Counted from the stretch's first letter, positions 39,080 to 47,519 are shown. The stretch: 64,000 nt of DNA from Fusobacterium necrophorum subsp. necrophorum (GCF_004006635.1 NZ_CP034842.1:496001-560000), one strand, 5' to 3'. Notes: generated by a model from the letters alone, not told the origin. Numbers and translations are program-made.

Positions 39080-40538
39080 ATTATATAGGAAAGTATAAAT
39101 TTAAAGAGATAGGAAAATAATAAAAAAAAGAATTTACGGAAATATAAATTGTAATTAAGAGTAAAATTATAGAAAAGTTATAGAAAAATAAGAAATTGTT
39201 GAATGCAAAAAAGCTCTAATAAAATTAGAGAAAATTAAGGATATATTTTATGAATTTCATACCCAGACCAGAGGGAGGTTAAAAATAATTCTTTTACTTT
39301 TAGCTTTATCTTACAAAAAGGACAAATAAAAGGATTAATATCAAAAGTTTCTAAAGAAGATTTCACATAAAAAGAAAGTTCAAATTGCTTTTTCTTTTTA
39401 AAATTAAGAATAACTTTTTTTAGTTTAGAATTTAAATGCCTAGCATAAAACCCAAATCTAGAAATAGATTTAAAGTTTTTAGGTGGAAGATGAATAAGAA
39501 TCTGTTGAACAAATTCATCAATAGGCATTGTGCGATATTTTTTATTTTTATTATCAGCTAAATCTTGATAGAAAAAAGTAACTTCTTTATCGTTAAAATT
39601 AACAATTTTATATTCTGCAATTGGAGCTCGCGCAAGATATCTTCCAAGATACTTTATGATTCCGGCAGTTGAATTAAGTTCTGTAGATCCTACATTAAAA
39701 AATAGGCGAACATCTTTTTTGTATAGTTCTCTAACTGATTTGAGCGCTTTTTTCTTAATGTTTTCAGAGTAGTTTCCATTTTTTACAATATCAAGTACTA
39801 AAAAACGCCATTGTTTAGCAATAGAATTAACATGAAAATATTCCAATTTTCTAAAAGTTAGTTTTTTAGTAAACCCACCCAGCGAAACAAGCGCATGGAT
39901 GTGTGGATTTCATTTGAGGTCACGACCAAAGGTATGAATAATTGTGACAAGCCCATAATGAACAATATCAGTATCAGTAAAGTAATTAGGAGAAGATTTA
40001 GGAATTTTCTTTTTTCTTTGAGTTTTTTTATTAATATTGTGAAACTGATATTTAAAAATTTCATTAACGGCTTCAGCGAGTTTTCTAAGTAAAGTTCGAT
40101 CATAACAAAAAAACATTCTTAATTCTTCAGGAATGGTAAAAAGAACATGCCTATGAGGGATATTAAGAATATCTCTTTGCATATTAGAAGCCCAAACAGA
40201 AGAATATTTGAAACCACAAGTAGGACAGAGTTTAGATTTGCAAGAGATAGGAAAAGTATGAAAGTGACCGCATTTTTTACAAGAATATTTAACAAAACCT
40301 TTGCTAATATCTCTACAAAGTAAAAATTTATCAAGAGAAAATTTGATAAATTCAAGATGTTCATGCGCAACAAAAGACTTGATAAAATTGAAGATATGTG
40401 TTAGATTAGTTAAGAGTAATATTTCTTTAATCATAAGAAGTAGCTCCTTTCTGTATTTTTTTTCGCAATTAAATTTTACAGAAAAAGAGAGCCGATTGCA
40501 AAAGATTTTTTTAAAATCTGCAATCGGCTTTTTTTATT
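39080..40538 (-). mobile_element. Diverged IS91-like element, inactivated
   Basis: Same architecture as the two identical copies but clearly diverged: left end ATTATATAGGAAAGTATAAA, transposase on the minus strand, right end AGCCGATTGC/GCAATCGGCT hairpin with an A-rich bulge, then TTTTTTTATT. The right-end hairpin, including the bulge position, is conserved. A complete copy of the other IS follows directly, sharing the TTTTTTTATT junction (40529-40538). Confidence 0.8.
39235..40434 (-). pseudogene. IS91-like transposase with one in-frame TGA
   Basis: The frame is continuous for 399 codons except for a TGA (TCA on the + strand at 39910-39912). Around it the protein reads GRDLK-stop-NPHIHALVSLGG, where the intact relatives have Trp (TGG). 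A single G-to-A change thus stops translation just before the catalytic HUH motif. Zinc motifs (CKKCGHFHTFPISCKSKLC) and the tyrosine region (YLGRYLARAPIAEYKIV) remain. It is a recently killed transposase, diverged in sequence from the two active-looking copies. Confidence 0.88.
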
Positions 40539-41981
40539 CTTTAGGAAATTATAAATGGAAAGAAGGAGTAAAATGTTTAAAAAAAAATGTAGAGTTGAAG
40601 AAGGAAAAAGATGAAAAAAAAGAAAAAATATTTTTTTGCACGCGAAAAAACCTAATGAAATATTAGGTTTTGGAAAGATATGAGATGTGAATTTTTCTTC
40701 CATACCAGCGTACCGTGATGTAAAGTTCTTTTTTCCTCATGGGGATATGGCAATTTGGGCATAGGAAAGGATGTATTTGAAAATTTTCTAGCATGGAGTT
40801 GACATAAAAGGAAAAAGGATTCTTCTTTTTCTTTTTTTGTAAGAATGCCATATGTATTTTTAAAGTATCTGATTTTCTACGCGCATAAAAACCAAAACGA
40901 GAAATCATTTTAAAATGTTTTGGGGGAAGATGAATCAATACTTGTTGAATAAATTTTTCTCGAGACATGGTGATATATGTTTTTTTTTTGTGATTTGCCA
41001 AATCATGAAAAAAGAAAGTTACTTCTTTTTCTGTAACATTCACGATTTTGTAATCAGCGATCGGAGCACGCGCAAGATATCTACCTAGATATTTCAAGAG
41101 TCCTTCCGCAGAATTGACTTCTTGTCTTCCCACCGAGAAAAAAAGTCGTGCATTTTCTTTGTAGAGTTTATTGGCTACTTGTTTTGCTTTTTCTTTCCAG
41201 ATGGGATCTTGATAATTTCCGGATTGAATGAGTTGTAAGACGATAAATTTCCATTGATTCGCAATGACATCTACATGAAAATAGTCTAATTTTTTCCATA
41301 CAAAACGTTTATTAAATCCTCCCAAAGAAATGAGTGCATGCACATGAGGATTCCATTTTAAGTCTCTGCCAAAGGTATGAATTACAGTTATGAGTCCATA
41401 GTGTACAATATCAGATTCTGTAAAATAGTTTTTGGAATATTTCCCAATTTTCTTTTTTCTTTTTCGTTTTTTATGAGTATTCTGAAACTGATAATCAAAG
41501 ATTTGTTTGATTCCTAAAGTAAGTTTGTGTAGTAAAGAACGATCTAAGCAAAAAAAAGGTCTACATTCCTTAGGAATTGTGAAGAGTAGATGTCTATGAG
41601 GAACATTTAGAAGTTCATTTGTTATTTTTTGTGCCCAGACTTTAGAATATTTATATCCACAGGTAGGACAAAGTCTAGTTTTACAAGTAATTGGGAATTT
41701 ATGAGTAAGCCCACATTGAGGACAAGCAAAAGAGACGAAAGCTTTTTGATAATCAGCACAAAGTAAAAAAGCATTGAAAGATTTTATGAGGTGGAGAAAA
41801 TGCGCAGGAGAAAAAAAAGGTTGGATATTTTGTAAAATATGTGGTAAATTAGAGGTAAGGAATAGGTCTTTTAACATAGGATCGCCTTCTTTCTGTAAAT
41901 TTAGGTGTGGTAACTTTATTTTACAGAAAAAATCAGCCGATTGGAAGAGATTTTTTAAATCTCCAATCGGCTTTTTTTATT
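40536..41981 (-). mobile_element. IS91-like insertion sequence, copy 2
   Basis: Nearly identical to 20111-21555, differing by a one-base poly-A length change in the left end. It is inserted at the right end of the diverged element, directly after that element's own terminator-like hairpin and T-run. The right boundary is TTTTTTTATT at about 41972-41981, followed by ATCCAAG. Confidence 0.85.
40663..41877 (-). CDS. IS91-like HUH transposase, copy 2
   Basis: A 404-residue protein identical to the transposase at 20237-21451. The N-terminal Cys clusters, the NPHVHAL HUH motif and the YLGRYLARAPIADYKI tyrosine segment are all intact. It is read from the right, opposite to the phage genes. AGAAGG upstream of the ATG (on the minus strand) is the ribosome site. 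Identity between copies 20 kb apart in one prophage points to recent transposition or ongoing exchange. Confidence 0.9.
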   Translation of the reverse strand: MLKDLFLTSNLPHILQNIQPFFSPAHFLHLIKSFNAFLLCADYQKAFVSFACPQCGLTHKFPITCKTRLCPTCGYKYSKVWAQKITNELLNVPHRHLLFTIPKECRPFFCLDRSLLHKLTLGIKQIFDYQFQNTHKKRKRKKKIGKYSKNYFTESDIVHYGLITVIHTFGRDLKWNPHVHALISLGGFNKRFVWKKLDYFHVDVIANQWKFIVLQLIQSGNYQDPIWKEKAKQVANKLYKENARLFFSVGRQEVNSAEGLLKYLGRYLARAPIADYKIVNVTEKEVTFFFHDLANHKKKTYITMSREKFIQQVLIHLPPKHFKMISRFGFYARRKSDTLKIHMAFLQKKKKKNPFSFYVNSMLENFQIHPFLCPNCHIPMRKKELYITVRWYGRKIHISYLSKT

Positions 41982-42027
41982 ATCCAAGAAAAAGAGAATT
42001 ACATAAGATAAAGGGAGAATAAAGAAA

Positions 42028-42585
42028 ATGATCAAAAGCATAGCGGAAAACATTATCCAAGAAATCCGGGAGCAAGAGGCAATAGTTCCCGCTCCTACCG
42101 ATGGAAAAGATTTATTCAAGCCAAATAAAAATCATTTTGTAAAGTACAAGATGGAGCAATTAAAAGCTTATTGTCTTATCAAGAAAAAGGTAAAGAACCT
42201 CTTGGAAGAAATCCAAGAAATAGAACGGTACGGATTGAATGAGAAATCAAAGGGGATTATGCTTTACCAAGAACATAGTAACTATATTGAAAACTTATCT
42301 GAGTATGAGAAGAAAGAGAGAGTATTGCATTATCTTAGGGAGGAATACAAAAAGCTTTATCCGGTCTATCAAGCTTATGCTATGGGATTCTTGCTGTATG
42401 AAAACTATGAGCCGTTTGAGATATGGAGATTGAAAGAAGTGGAAGGGATGACAGAGAAAGCAATTAAAAGCTTATATAAAATCCTTGGGAAAGACTTGAA
42501 GTATACTTTTTCACAAGCCAAATCAAGTCTAAAAGAAATGATTATGCTAGAGGATAAAGAGATGTGGAATTATTTTGGGATATAG
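42028..42585 (+). CDS. Unknown helical phage protein
   Basis: A 185-residue protein, wholly helical and rich in Glu and Lys. Parts include ENIIQEIREQEAIVPAPTDG, KKKVKNLLEEIQEIERYGLN, and a C-terminal GMTEKAIKSLYKILGKDLKY that could be a helix-turn-helix. It resembles in layout the sigma-like late regulators, but no firm family match can be made. It is the last + strand gene before the lysogeny block and was separated from the holin by the IS pair. Confidence 0.45.
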   Translation: MIKSIAENIIQEIREQEAIVPAPTDGKDLFKPNKNHFVKYKMEQLKAYCLIKKKVKNLLEEIQEIERYGLNEKSKGIMLYQEHSNYIENLSEYEKKERVLHYLREEYKKLYPVYQAYAMGFLLYENYEPFEIWRLKEVEGMTEKAIKSLYKILGKDLKYTFSQAKSSLKEMIMLEDKEMWNYFGI

Positions 42586-43574
42586 GAGCAGGAAAAAGGT
42601 ACTTTGAGAAATATTTTTTTAGGCTGCGGGTCTTGCGAGGCCCGGCTTGTGTCTGAATACTGGTAAAAAAAACAATGAGTTCCGTTCCGTTTCCAATAGA
42701 AGTAAGATGGAAAACAAAAGATTTTTTATTGTAAAAAGTGGAATTGGAAATTTTAAAAGCCATTTTAAGTCATATCAAAAAAGAAAGGCATCTAATTATT
42801 ACCTAAAACAATTTTGACATGCCTTATTCAAGAGATTAAACGGGACAGATGATAGAAAGGAGCAAGAAATGAGGGCGGAACTTTCTGCTTTCATAGAGAA
42901 AATGCCAGAAACGAAATTGGGATAACTTAAGTTATTTTATTCTAATGGAATTCTAATAATTTTCATTGGTATATACATTATAATTTGTTTTTTTTATTAA
43001 AATTCTAAAATCTGAGTGCAACAATTTAAAACAGGCACTCTAACAAATAATTATAGTGCTACCCACTAAGTATTGTTTAAGGATTGTGATTAAAAGGTTT
43101 TTTGACCTGATACGAAAATTTTTTATTTTTGTTCCTGCCCCCGCAAGATTCTATTTAAGATTTTAGATACCATTCCCGAGAGCAGCCACATGGTTTCTTA
43201 ATTAGTTTATTAATTATAAAAAAAGCCAATTTCTATCATTAAGAACTTAGAGAATGAAAGATCAGAATATAAAATTACTAGAAACTTACTAGAAACAGAT
43301 TTACTATACTTCTACAAGCCATTTTAATGTATTCCGTTATCGAGGGTATACAAAACCCTAAGCCTTTTGGAAGTATTAAAACTAAGCTCCTAGAGTTTCA
43401 GAAAAAGATTAGAATTGATTTTAGGAGTAGGAAGAGGTATGAGGAAGTTTCCGCAGACTGAAAAAGAAATATCCTGACTTTTCTTACTCCTTAAAAAGAG
43501 TTCGGCGGAACTCTCCCACCCAATTAAATTTGGCGGCTAAAAATTAAGCTGCCAAAGAGGAACACGAGCAAATA
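42586..43574. other. Non-coding stretch with strong hairpins and gene remnants
   Basis: About 990 bases without a convincing gene on either strand. Near 42622-42650 a GC-rich hairpin (GGGTCT and AGGCCC around TGCG) stands out. At 42869-42925 an 18-residue frame (MRAELSAFIEKMPETKLG) follows AAAGGAG and may be the start of a deleted gene. Hairpins AGAGTTC-GGCG-GAACTCT (43497-43514) and TTTGGCGGCT/AGCTGCCAAA (43529-43557) are perfect or nearly so. I read it as a deletion scar that may also carry a small RNA or packaging site. Confidence 0.4.
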
Positions 43575-43612
43575 AAAAAGAAAAGACCTAGTTTAATACT
43601 AAGTCTTTTATT
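43575..43612. terminator. Bidirectional terminator at the end of the RES gene
   Basis: AAAAGACCTAGT and ACTAAGTCTTTT form a stem with one mismatch around TTAAT, with T-runs on both strands. It overlaps the minus-strand stop of the RES-domain gene. Confidence 0.7.
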
Positions 43613-44486
43613 TTGGCTTGATAGGAGCTTGATTTATCCACTTCAAAAACAAAAGAGGTAATCTTATATGTCTAATGTTTTTGAAAGGCTTTAAAATGGA
43701 TTTTATATAAGATACATAATACTTTAGATTTTTTTTATACTTAATATTATCTCTATCGATAAAGCCGTTATAATAAATTTTTCCTTTTTTAATAATTTTT
43801 ACATCCGTTATCAATACGAATTCTTGTATTTCTTCATTTTTAAAAGCTAAGTTTACACCTAATGGATTCTTTCTTGATACATATTCCCAACCTAATATTC
43901 TATTTGTACATGGAAAAAGAAAATTAATAATAAAGTTGGAAAAATTATAATCTTTATGATTTAAACATTCATCAATAATTTGTTCTAATAATTTAGCTTT
44001 CTTGGGATCTGCCAATAATGGGGTATAGTTATTCCTGTATGTTTCTCCACTAAAAAGTTGACGCAGATCTTGACAAATTTTTTGATTATATACTTGGATC
44101 TCTTCTTTTAATTCATATTTTATTAGCATATATGTATTATCATCGGTTATTCCTATTTCTTTTTTACATGTTTCTTCATCTTTAGCAACGTATAGAATAG
44201 GACAGCCGTTCCTGTTGTAGCGACCTTGTTTAGGGTTAGGAGGAGCCCAACAGTTATTTATTGAGGATAATTCTTTCAAATTAATATTATTCAGTTCTCT
44301 AATCCTAAAAAATTTATCTCCTATTTTTAATGTTTTTTCAACAATACGGTATGAAGATTTTTGAATAATCTGAGTAATTTCATCAAAAACTTGCGGATCA
44401 CCCTTTTCAATGTTTTCGATGATTCTTTTTAGCTCATCTTGACTCAGAGAATTTATTTTTTCCGCAACTTGAACAATAGCTGGCAT
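43608..44486 (-). CDS. RES-domain protein, possible NAD-degrading toxin
   Basis: A 292-residue protein. Residues 1-55 are an N-terminal helical extension. The RES core follows: KFFRIRELNN, WAPPNPKQGRYNRNG, CPILYVAKDEETCKKEIGI, then further on GWEYVSRKNPLGVNLAFKNE. The GRYNRNG-x-PILY block with a following Glu is the signature of RES proteins, some of which degrade NAD+ as toxins paired with Xre antitoxins. Here the neighbour is dinD, 32 bases upstream in the same direction, and the closest Xre protein is the prophage repressor beyond it. Whether it is a toxin, and what controls it, is inference. Confidence 0.72.
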   Translation of the reverse strand: MPAIVQVAEKINSLSQDELKRIIENIEKGDPQVFDEITQIIQKSSYRIVEKTLKIGDKFFRIRELNNINLKELSSINNCWAPPNPKQGRYNRNGCPILYVAKDEETCKKEIGITDDNTYMLIKYELKEEIQVYNQKICQDLRQLFSGETYRNNYTPLLADPKKAKLLEQIIDECLNHKDYNFSNFIINFLFPCTNRILGWEYVSRKNPLGVNLAFKNEEIQEFVLITDVKIIKKGKIYYNGFIDRDNIKYKKNLKYYVSYIKSILKPFKNIRHIRLPLLFLKWINQAPIKPK

Positions 44487-44518
44487 AGTTCTTTCTATAT
44501 TCCTTTCCCTATTTAAAT

Positions 44519-45340
44519 CTATTTTTTCTTAAGTAGTTTCTTTTTTTCATGCTCTAATTGCTTGATACTTTTATCTGGAGTAGGAAGTTGCTCCGGAGTA
44601 ATTCCACTAATTTCTTTCATAGTTTCCCTAACCTTTTCTCCAATTTTATAGTGGGTACTATCTGCCTCTTCTTGCTCCTGAATGTCTCCTTTTTTCAATC
44701 TTTCTTCCGTTTGGGTAATTCGGAATAAATTCGCTGCTAATTCTGTGGAACCCATATGATCTAAAATATGCTCTTTTTCTTTTAATCCTTTTCGTTCTCC
44801 TATATCTTGTGCCGTTTCTCCTCCGTATAATCCTCTATATCCTGCATTATTAAATTGGGCAAAATTATTTACTCCGGAATCTTTGGCTGCAGCAAATAAT
44901 TTTTTATTGAATCCGGTAACGTCTTTTCGCAATATTAGACGTCTTTCATCTTCTGACAGTTCTTCAAATTCCTTTTCAGTCAGTTCTTGTTTTCTTGTTT
45001 GGATTGCAAAATACTGTTGTCCCAATGCTATCATCTTTTTTCTTGGGTCTCCATTTTGTACAATCAAATAGCATGCATAACGGGATAATATCATATCGTT
45101 AATTTCCTTAGAAGAAACGCCAGCTTTTACGATTTTGCCGACATCAGCAAAATGGTCTAACTCCTCAATATTTGAGGATTGTAGCGATTGTTTGGCTTTC
45201 TCAATAACTTTAAGAAAGTTACCCCATTTAGCATACCCTAGAACTTCTTGGAGTTCTCTAGCATACCAAAATTCTATTCCGTCATCGTTAATGTGCTTAA
45301 TATCTTCAAAAGTTTTTTGATTATATATTTCTAGATTCAT
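44519..45340 (-). CDS. dinD: DNA damage-inducible protein D
   Basis: A 273-residue DinD: IEFWYARELQEVLGYAKWGN (Bro-N-like), DMILSRYACYLIVQNGDPRK, QYFAIQTRKQELTEKEFEEL and NNAGYRGLYGGETAQDIGER are all conserved, and the length matches E. coli DinD (274). DinD is induced by SOS and inhibits RecA filaments in E. coli. Here it shares an operon with the RES gene downstream. GAAAGGAGCGAG on the minus strand gives the ribosome site. A palindrome CGTACCA-AA-TGGTACG lies just upstream and may be an operator. Confidence 0.92.
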   Translation of the reverse strand: MNLEIYNQKTFEDIKHINDDGIEFWYARELQEVLGYAKWGNFLKVIEKAKQSLQSSNIEELDHFADVGKIVKAGVSSKEINDMILSRYACYLIVQNGDPRKKMIALGQQYFAIQTRKQELTEKEFEELSEDERRLILRKDVTGFNKKLFAAAKDSGVNNFAQFNNAGYRGLYGGETAQDIGERKGLKEKEHILDHMGSTELAANLFRITQTEERLKKGDIQEQEEADSTHYKIGEKVRETMKEISGITPEQLPTPDKSIKQLEHEKKKLLKKK

Positions 45341-45361
45341 TCTCGCTCCTTTCTCTAGGCT

Positions 45362-45377
45362 CGTACCAAATGGTACG
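45362..45377. promoter_or_regulatory. 16-base palindrome upstream of dinD
   Basis: CGTACCAAATGGTACG is a perfect 7-bp inverted repeat around AA, just before the ribosome site region of dinD on the minus strand. It could be an operator for an SOS-type or phage repressor. The hairpin GAACG/CGTTC at about 45408-45427 lies between it and the repressor gene. Confidence 0.45.
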
Positions 45378-45432
45378 GGGTAATATGTGGGTATTTGTGG
45401 GTTGCTTGAACGGAATAATTTCGTTCAGGATT

Positions 45433-46068
45433 TTATTTCTTGGAGTTTTGAGTTTCTTTGTAGATTTCCCACACTCTTTTTTCTAATTTGGAAAGAGGTC
45501 TAATATGATCATCTCCATAAAAACCTAATTTTTCTTTAACGGTATTTATAAAATCGTCTGAAAAATAAAGTTCTTCACGATCTAATATATGAGCGTCTAT
45601 ATTTAATACATTTCCATCTTTTTCTAATTTCCATAATGAGAATAAAAGAAAACTTTCAATTTGTTCTTTCAAATTATCTAATTGTTCTAAATCAATCATC
45701 ACTTCAAGGAAAGAATTTTTTATGACAAAATTAGGGCTAAAATCTAAACTATCCATTTCAGGAAAATTTGAGTTTTGCCCACTACCTAAGTAAACACCTA
45801 TTTCATCAAAAGTAAAACCCATGAAATTCAAAAAATTTTTTATATTGTCATATTGATAGTATTTATTTTCAGTTTCATCAATCAATTTAGAGCTAGGCAC
45901 ATTCAATTTTTCAGATAACAAAGATATAACTTCAATGGGAATGCTTACCTCTCCAGCCTCATATTTTTGAATACTGGAAAGGGACTTATTTACTTTTTCA
46001 GATAATTCTTTTTGTGTTAGACCTAAGTCTTTTCTAATAGCTTTTAATCTATTCCCAAATTTTGACAT
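45433..46068 (-). CDS. Prophage repressor, HTH_3 (CI-like)
   Basis: A 211-residue protein. The N-terminal HTH is clear: GNRLKAIRKDLGLTQKELSE, KVNKSLSSIQKYEAGEVSIP. Residues 65-211 form a helical domain that is not the S24 peptidase fold: no Ser-Lys catalytic pattern is visible, so RecA-driven self-cleavage is unlikely. It is divergently oriented to the Cro-like gene, as a phage CI would be, and a pair of inverted repeats lies between them. Induction may be controlled by another factor. Confidence 0.82.
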   Translation of the reverse strand: MSKFGNRLKAIRKDLGLTQKELSEKVNKSLSSIQKYEAGEVSIPIEVISLLSEKLNVPSSKLIDETENKYYQYDNIKNFLNFMGFTFDEIGVYLGSGQNSNFPEMDSLDFSPNFVIKNSFLEVMIDLEQLDNLKEQIESFLLFSLWKLEKDGNVLNIDAHILDREELYFSDDFINTVKEKLGFYGDDHIRPLSKLEKRVWEIYKETQNSKK

Positions 46069-46111
46069 ACTCCCACCCTCCCCAATTCTTTTTCTTTATT
46101 TTATACCACTT

Positions 46112-46169
46112 TACATAATATTTTACAACTTTTTTATTTTTTTCTTGAAAATATATAAAATATTATGTA
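46112..46169. promoter_or_regulatory. Divergent operator pair between repressor and Cro-like gene
   Basis: TACATAATATTTT (46112-46124) is exactly inverted by AAAATATTATGTA (46157-46169); the 13-base arms are separated by 32 bases (centres 45 apart). They flank the divergent promoter region. Each is a candidate binding site for the repressor dimer. Confidence 0.75.
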
Positions 46170-46186
46170 TAAAGGAGAGTGAAAAA

Positions 46187-46393
46187 ATGTTAAATAGAAA
46201 TCTTTTAAAGTCGAAATTGGCACTAAAAGGCTTTACCATAAAAGAATTAGCTGAGAAAATGGAGTTGAATTATCCAAATTTTTCACTTAAAATCAGAGGA
46301 AAAGTTCTTTTCAGCCCCCAAGAAATCCAAAAGATACAAGAAATTTTGGAGTTGACCAATGATGAAGTAGTAGAAATTTTCATTAAAAACTAG
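46187..46393 (+). CDS. Cro-like small HTH protein
   Basis: A 68-residue protein from ATG 46187 (AAAGGAGAG upstream; an in-frame upstream start would overlap the promoter). SKLALKGFTIKELAEKMELN followed by YPNFSLKIRGKVLFSPQEI has helix-turn-helix spacing as in Xre/Cro proteins. It is transcribed away from the repressor and toward the excisionase and integrase, so it probably opposes the repressor at the shared operators. Small size and position fit Cro. Confidence 0.72.
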   Translation: MLNRNLLKSKLALKGFTIKELAEKMELNYPNFSLKIRGKVLFSPQEIQKIQEILELTNDEVVEIFIKN

Positions 46394-46408
46394 AAAGGAG
46401 TTGATGTT

Positions 46409-46526
46409 ATGACAGGAGAAAAACAAGCGACCGTTTTAATCACACCAAAAGAATGTGCTGCCTTTTTTAGGAATTGAAAAAGACGCAGTAAAACGAATGA
46501 TGACCCATGAAGATTTTGGAGCGTGA
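46409..46526 (+). pseudogene. Frameshifted excisionase remnant
   Basis: Frame 1 reads TVLITPKECAAFFRN and stops at 46475-46477. Removing one T from the run CCTTTTTTAGG (46461-46470) gives TPKECAAFLGIEKDAVKRMM, then THEDFGA, and a stop at 46524-46526. The repaired sequence matches the helix-turn-helix opening of Tn916-type excisionases, but ends after about 38 residues. The rest has been lost, and the frame runs directly into the integrase remnant. AAAGGAG lies before the ATG. Confidence 0.7.
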
Positions 46527-46530
46527 TGAT

Positions 46531-47160
46531 ATGAAGAAAGATAAAATTACAAGCTTAGAATTGTTAAAACAGATTAACTATTATCGGAAGCAGGAAGCAA
46601 TTACTCAAGCCCTAGACCTTAGAAACATAACAGACTGTATCCTATACTTTACATTCTACACAGGGCTAAGGCTTGGGGAAGTACTGGCGATTAAATGGGA
46701 CAATATCCGGGGAAATATTTTATTTGTCAAAGAGCAGTATCAAAAAGATGTTCGGGTAGATGAGGATGGAAATAGAAAAACGGTTTATATTTTCAAGTAT
46801 ATGTTGAAAACACCTAGCAGCGTGAGAGATATTCCATTACCTAAAAAATTGATGGATCTATTGGAAAATATCCCAAGAATAAATGACTTGGTATTTTGTG
46901 ATGAGAATGGAAATCCCCTTGAACGCAAAAGACCGGATAGAAGAATAAAAAGCATTTGCCGAGAATTAGGAATTGATGACAGTAGAACATTTCACAGTAT
47001 CCGGCACACCTACGCAACAAGATTATTTGAAATGGATATTCCGGTAAAGACAGTTCAAAGCTTATTAGGACACAGTGATATTCAAACGACAATGAACATA
47101 TATACCCATGTCATGAAAGAAAAAAAGTTAGAAGTTTTAGAAAAATTAGATGATATGTAA
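46531..47160 (+). pseudogene. int: N-terminally truncated tyrosine integrase
   Basis: From ATG 46531 (GGAG nine bases upstream) there are 209 residues; a start at 46507 is also possible. It contains only the catalytic domain of a phage tyrosine recombinase: FYTGLRLGEVLAIKWDNI with catalytic Arg, TFHSIRHTYATRLFEMD with the H-x-x-R, and LLGHSDIQTTMNIYTHVM with the active-site Tyr. The N-terminal arm-binding and core-binding domains (about 170 residues) are missing, apparently removed by a deletion joining the middle of xis to the middle of int. It probably cannot excise the prophage alone. Confidence 0.85.
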
Positions 47161-47238
47161 AAAAGTCATTTACATATTAAGAACATATAAATGGATAAAA
47201 AGAACCTATAAAAGCCAAGTTGTGAAGATATATAGAAT

Positions 47239-47256
47239 GTCCCACCATCGGCACCA
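47239..47256 (+). other. Candidate attR: 3' end of a tRNA gene (tRNA-Thr-like)
   Basis: GTCCCACCATCGGCACCA lies 79 bases after the integrase stop. It reads as the 3' half of a tRNA: T-stem strand CCCAC, acceptor strand CATCGGC, discriminator A and CCA. A CATCGGC acceptor strand (GCCGATG at the 5' end) is typical of bacterial tRNA-Thr. There is no 5' half here, so it is a duplicated tRNA end, as left at attR when a phage integrates into a tRNA gene. The intact tRNA should lie left of the window. Confidence 0.65.
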
Positions 47257-47270
47257 TATAGAAAGCAATG

Positions 47271-47300
47271 AGCAAGTCAATAAAATGGCTTGCTTTTTAT
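47271..47300 (+). terminator. Terminator at the prophage-chromosome junction
   Basis: AGCAAGTC (47271-47278) pairs with GGCTTGCT (47287-47294, one G-T pair) around AATAAAAT, followed by TTTTT. It may be the original terminator of the tRNA operon carried across by integration. Confidence 0.75.
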
Positions 47301-47457
47301 TTTGGACTTTTCATAAATTTATCTAGAATGATAAATAGAAACATAATAAAGAATTTTGGAACGAAATCAATAATAATAAAAAAAATATGGTATAAAAACA
47401 AACTTTTTTTTAATAAGAAATGTCATTTATTTTGTTAATTTTATTAAAGAATTTATA

Positions 47458-47507
47458 TTAACGAAATATTAACGAAACATGATTAATATTAAAATAAATT
47501 AACGAAA
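47458..47507 (+). promoter_or_regulatory. TTAACGAAA direct repeats before the SARP operon
   Basis: TTAACGAAA occurs at 47458-47466, 47469-47477 and 47499-47507. The first two are 11 bases apart, one helical turn; the third is 30 bases further. Streptomyces SARP regulators bind short direct repeats with 11-base periods, so the SARP encoded downstream is the prime candidate. A related TTAACG lies before hutU at 53041. Confidence 0.55.
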
Positions 47508-47519
47508 GAGGTGATTTCA

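Noticed and set aside
40301..40666. A 121-residue + strand frame across the junction of the two insertion sequences
   Set aside because: It is antisense to the transposase pseudogene and joins sequence of two separate elements.
43122..43190. Minus-strand 22-residue hydrophobic frame (MWLLSGMVSKILNRILRGQE)
   Set aside because: It resembles a small toxin, but there is no ribosome binding site and no recognisable antisense RNA pair.
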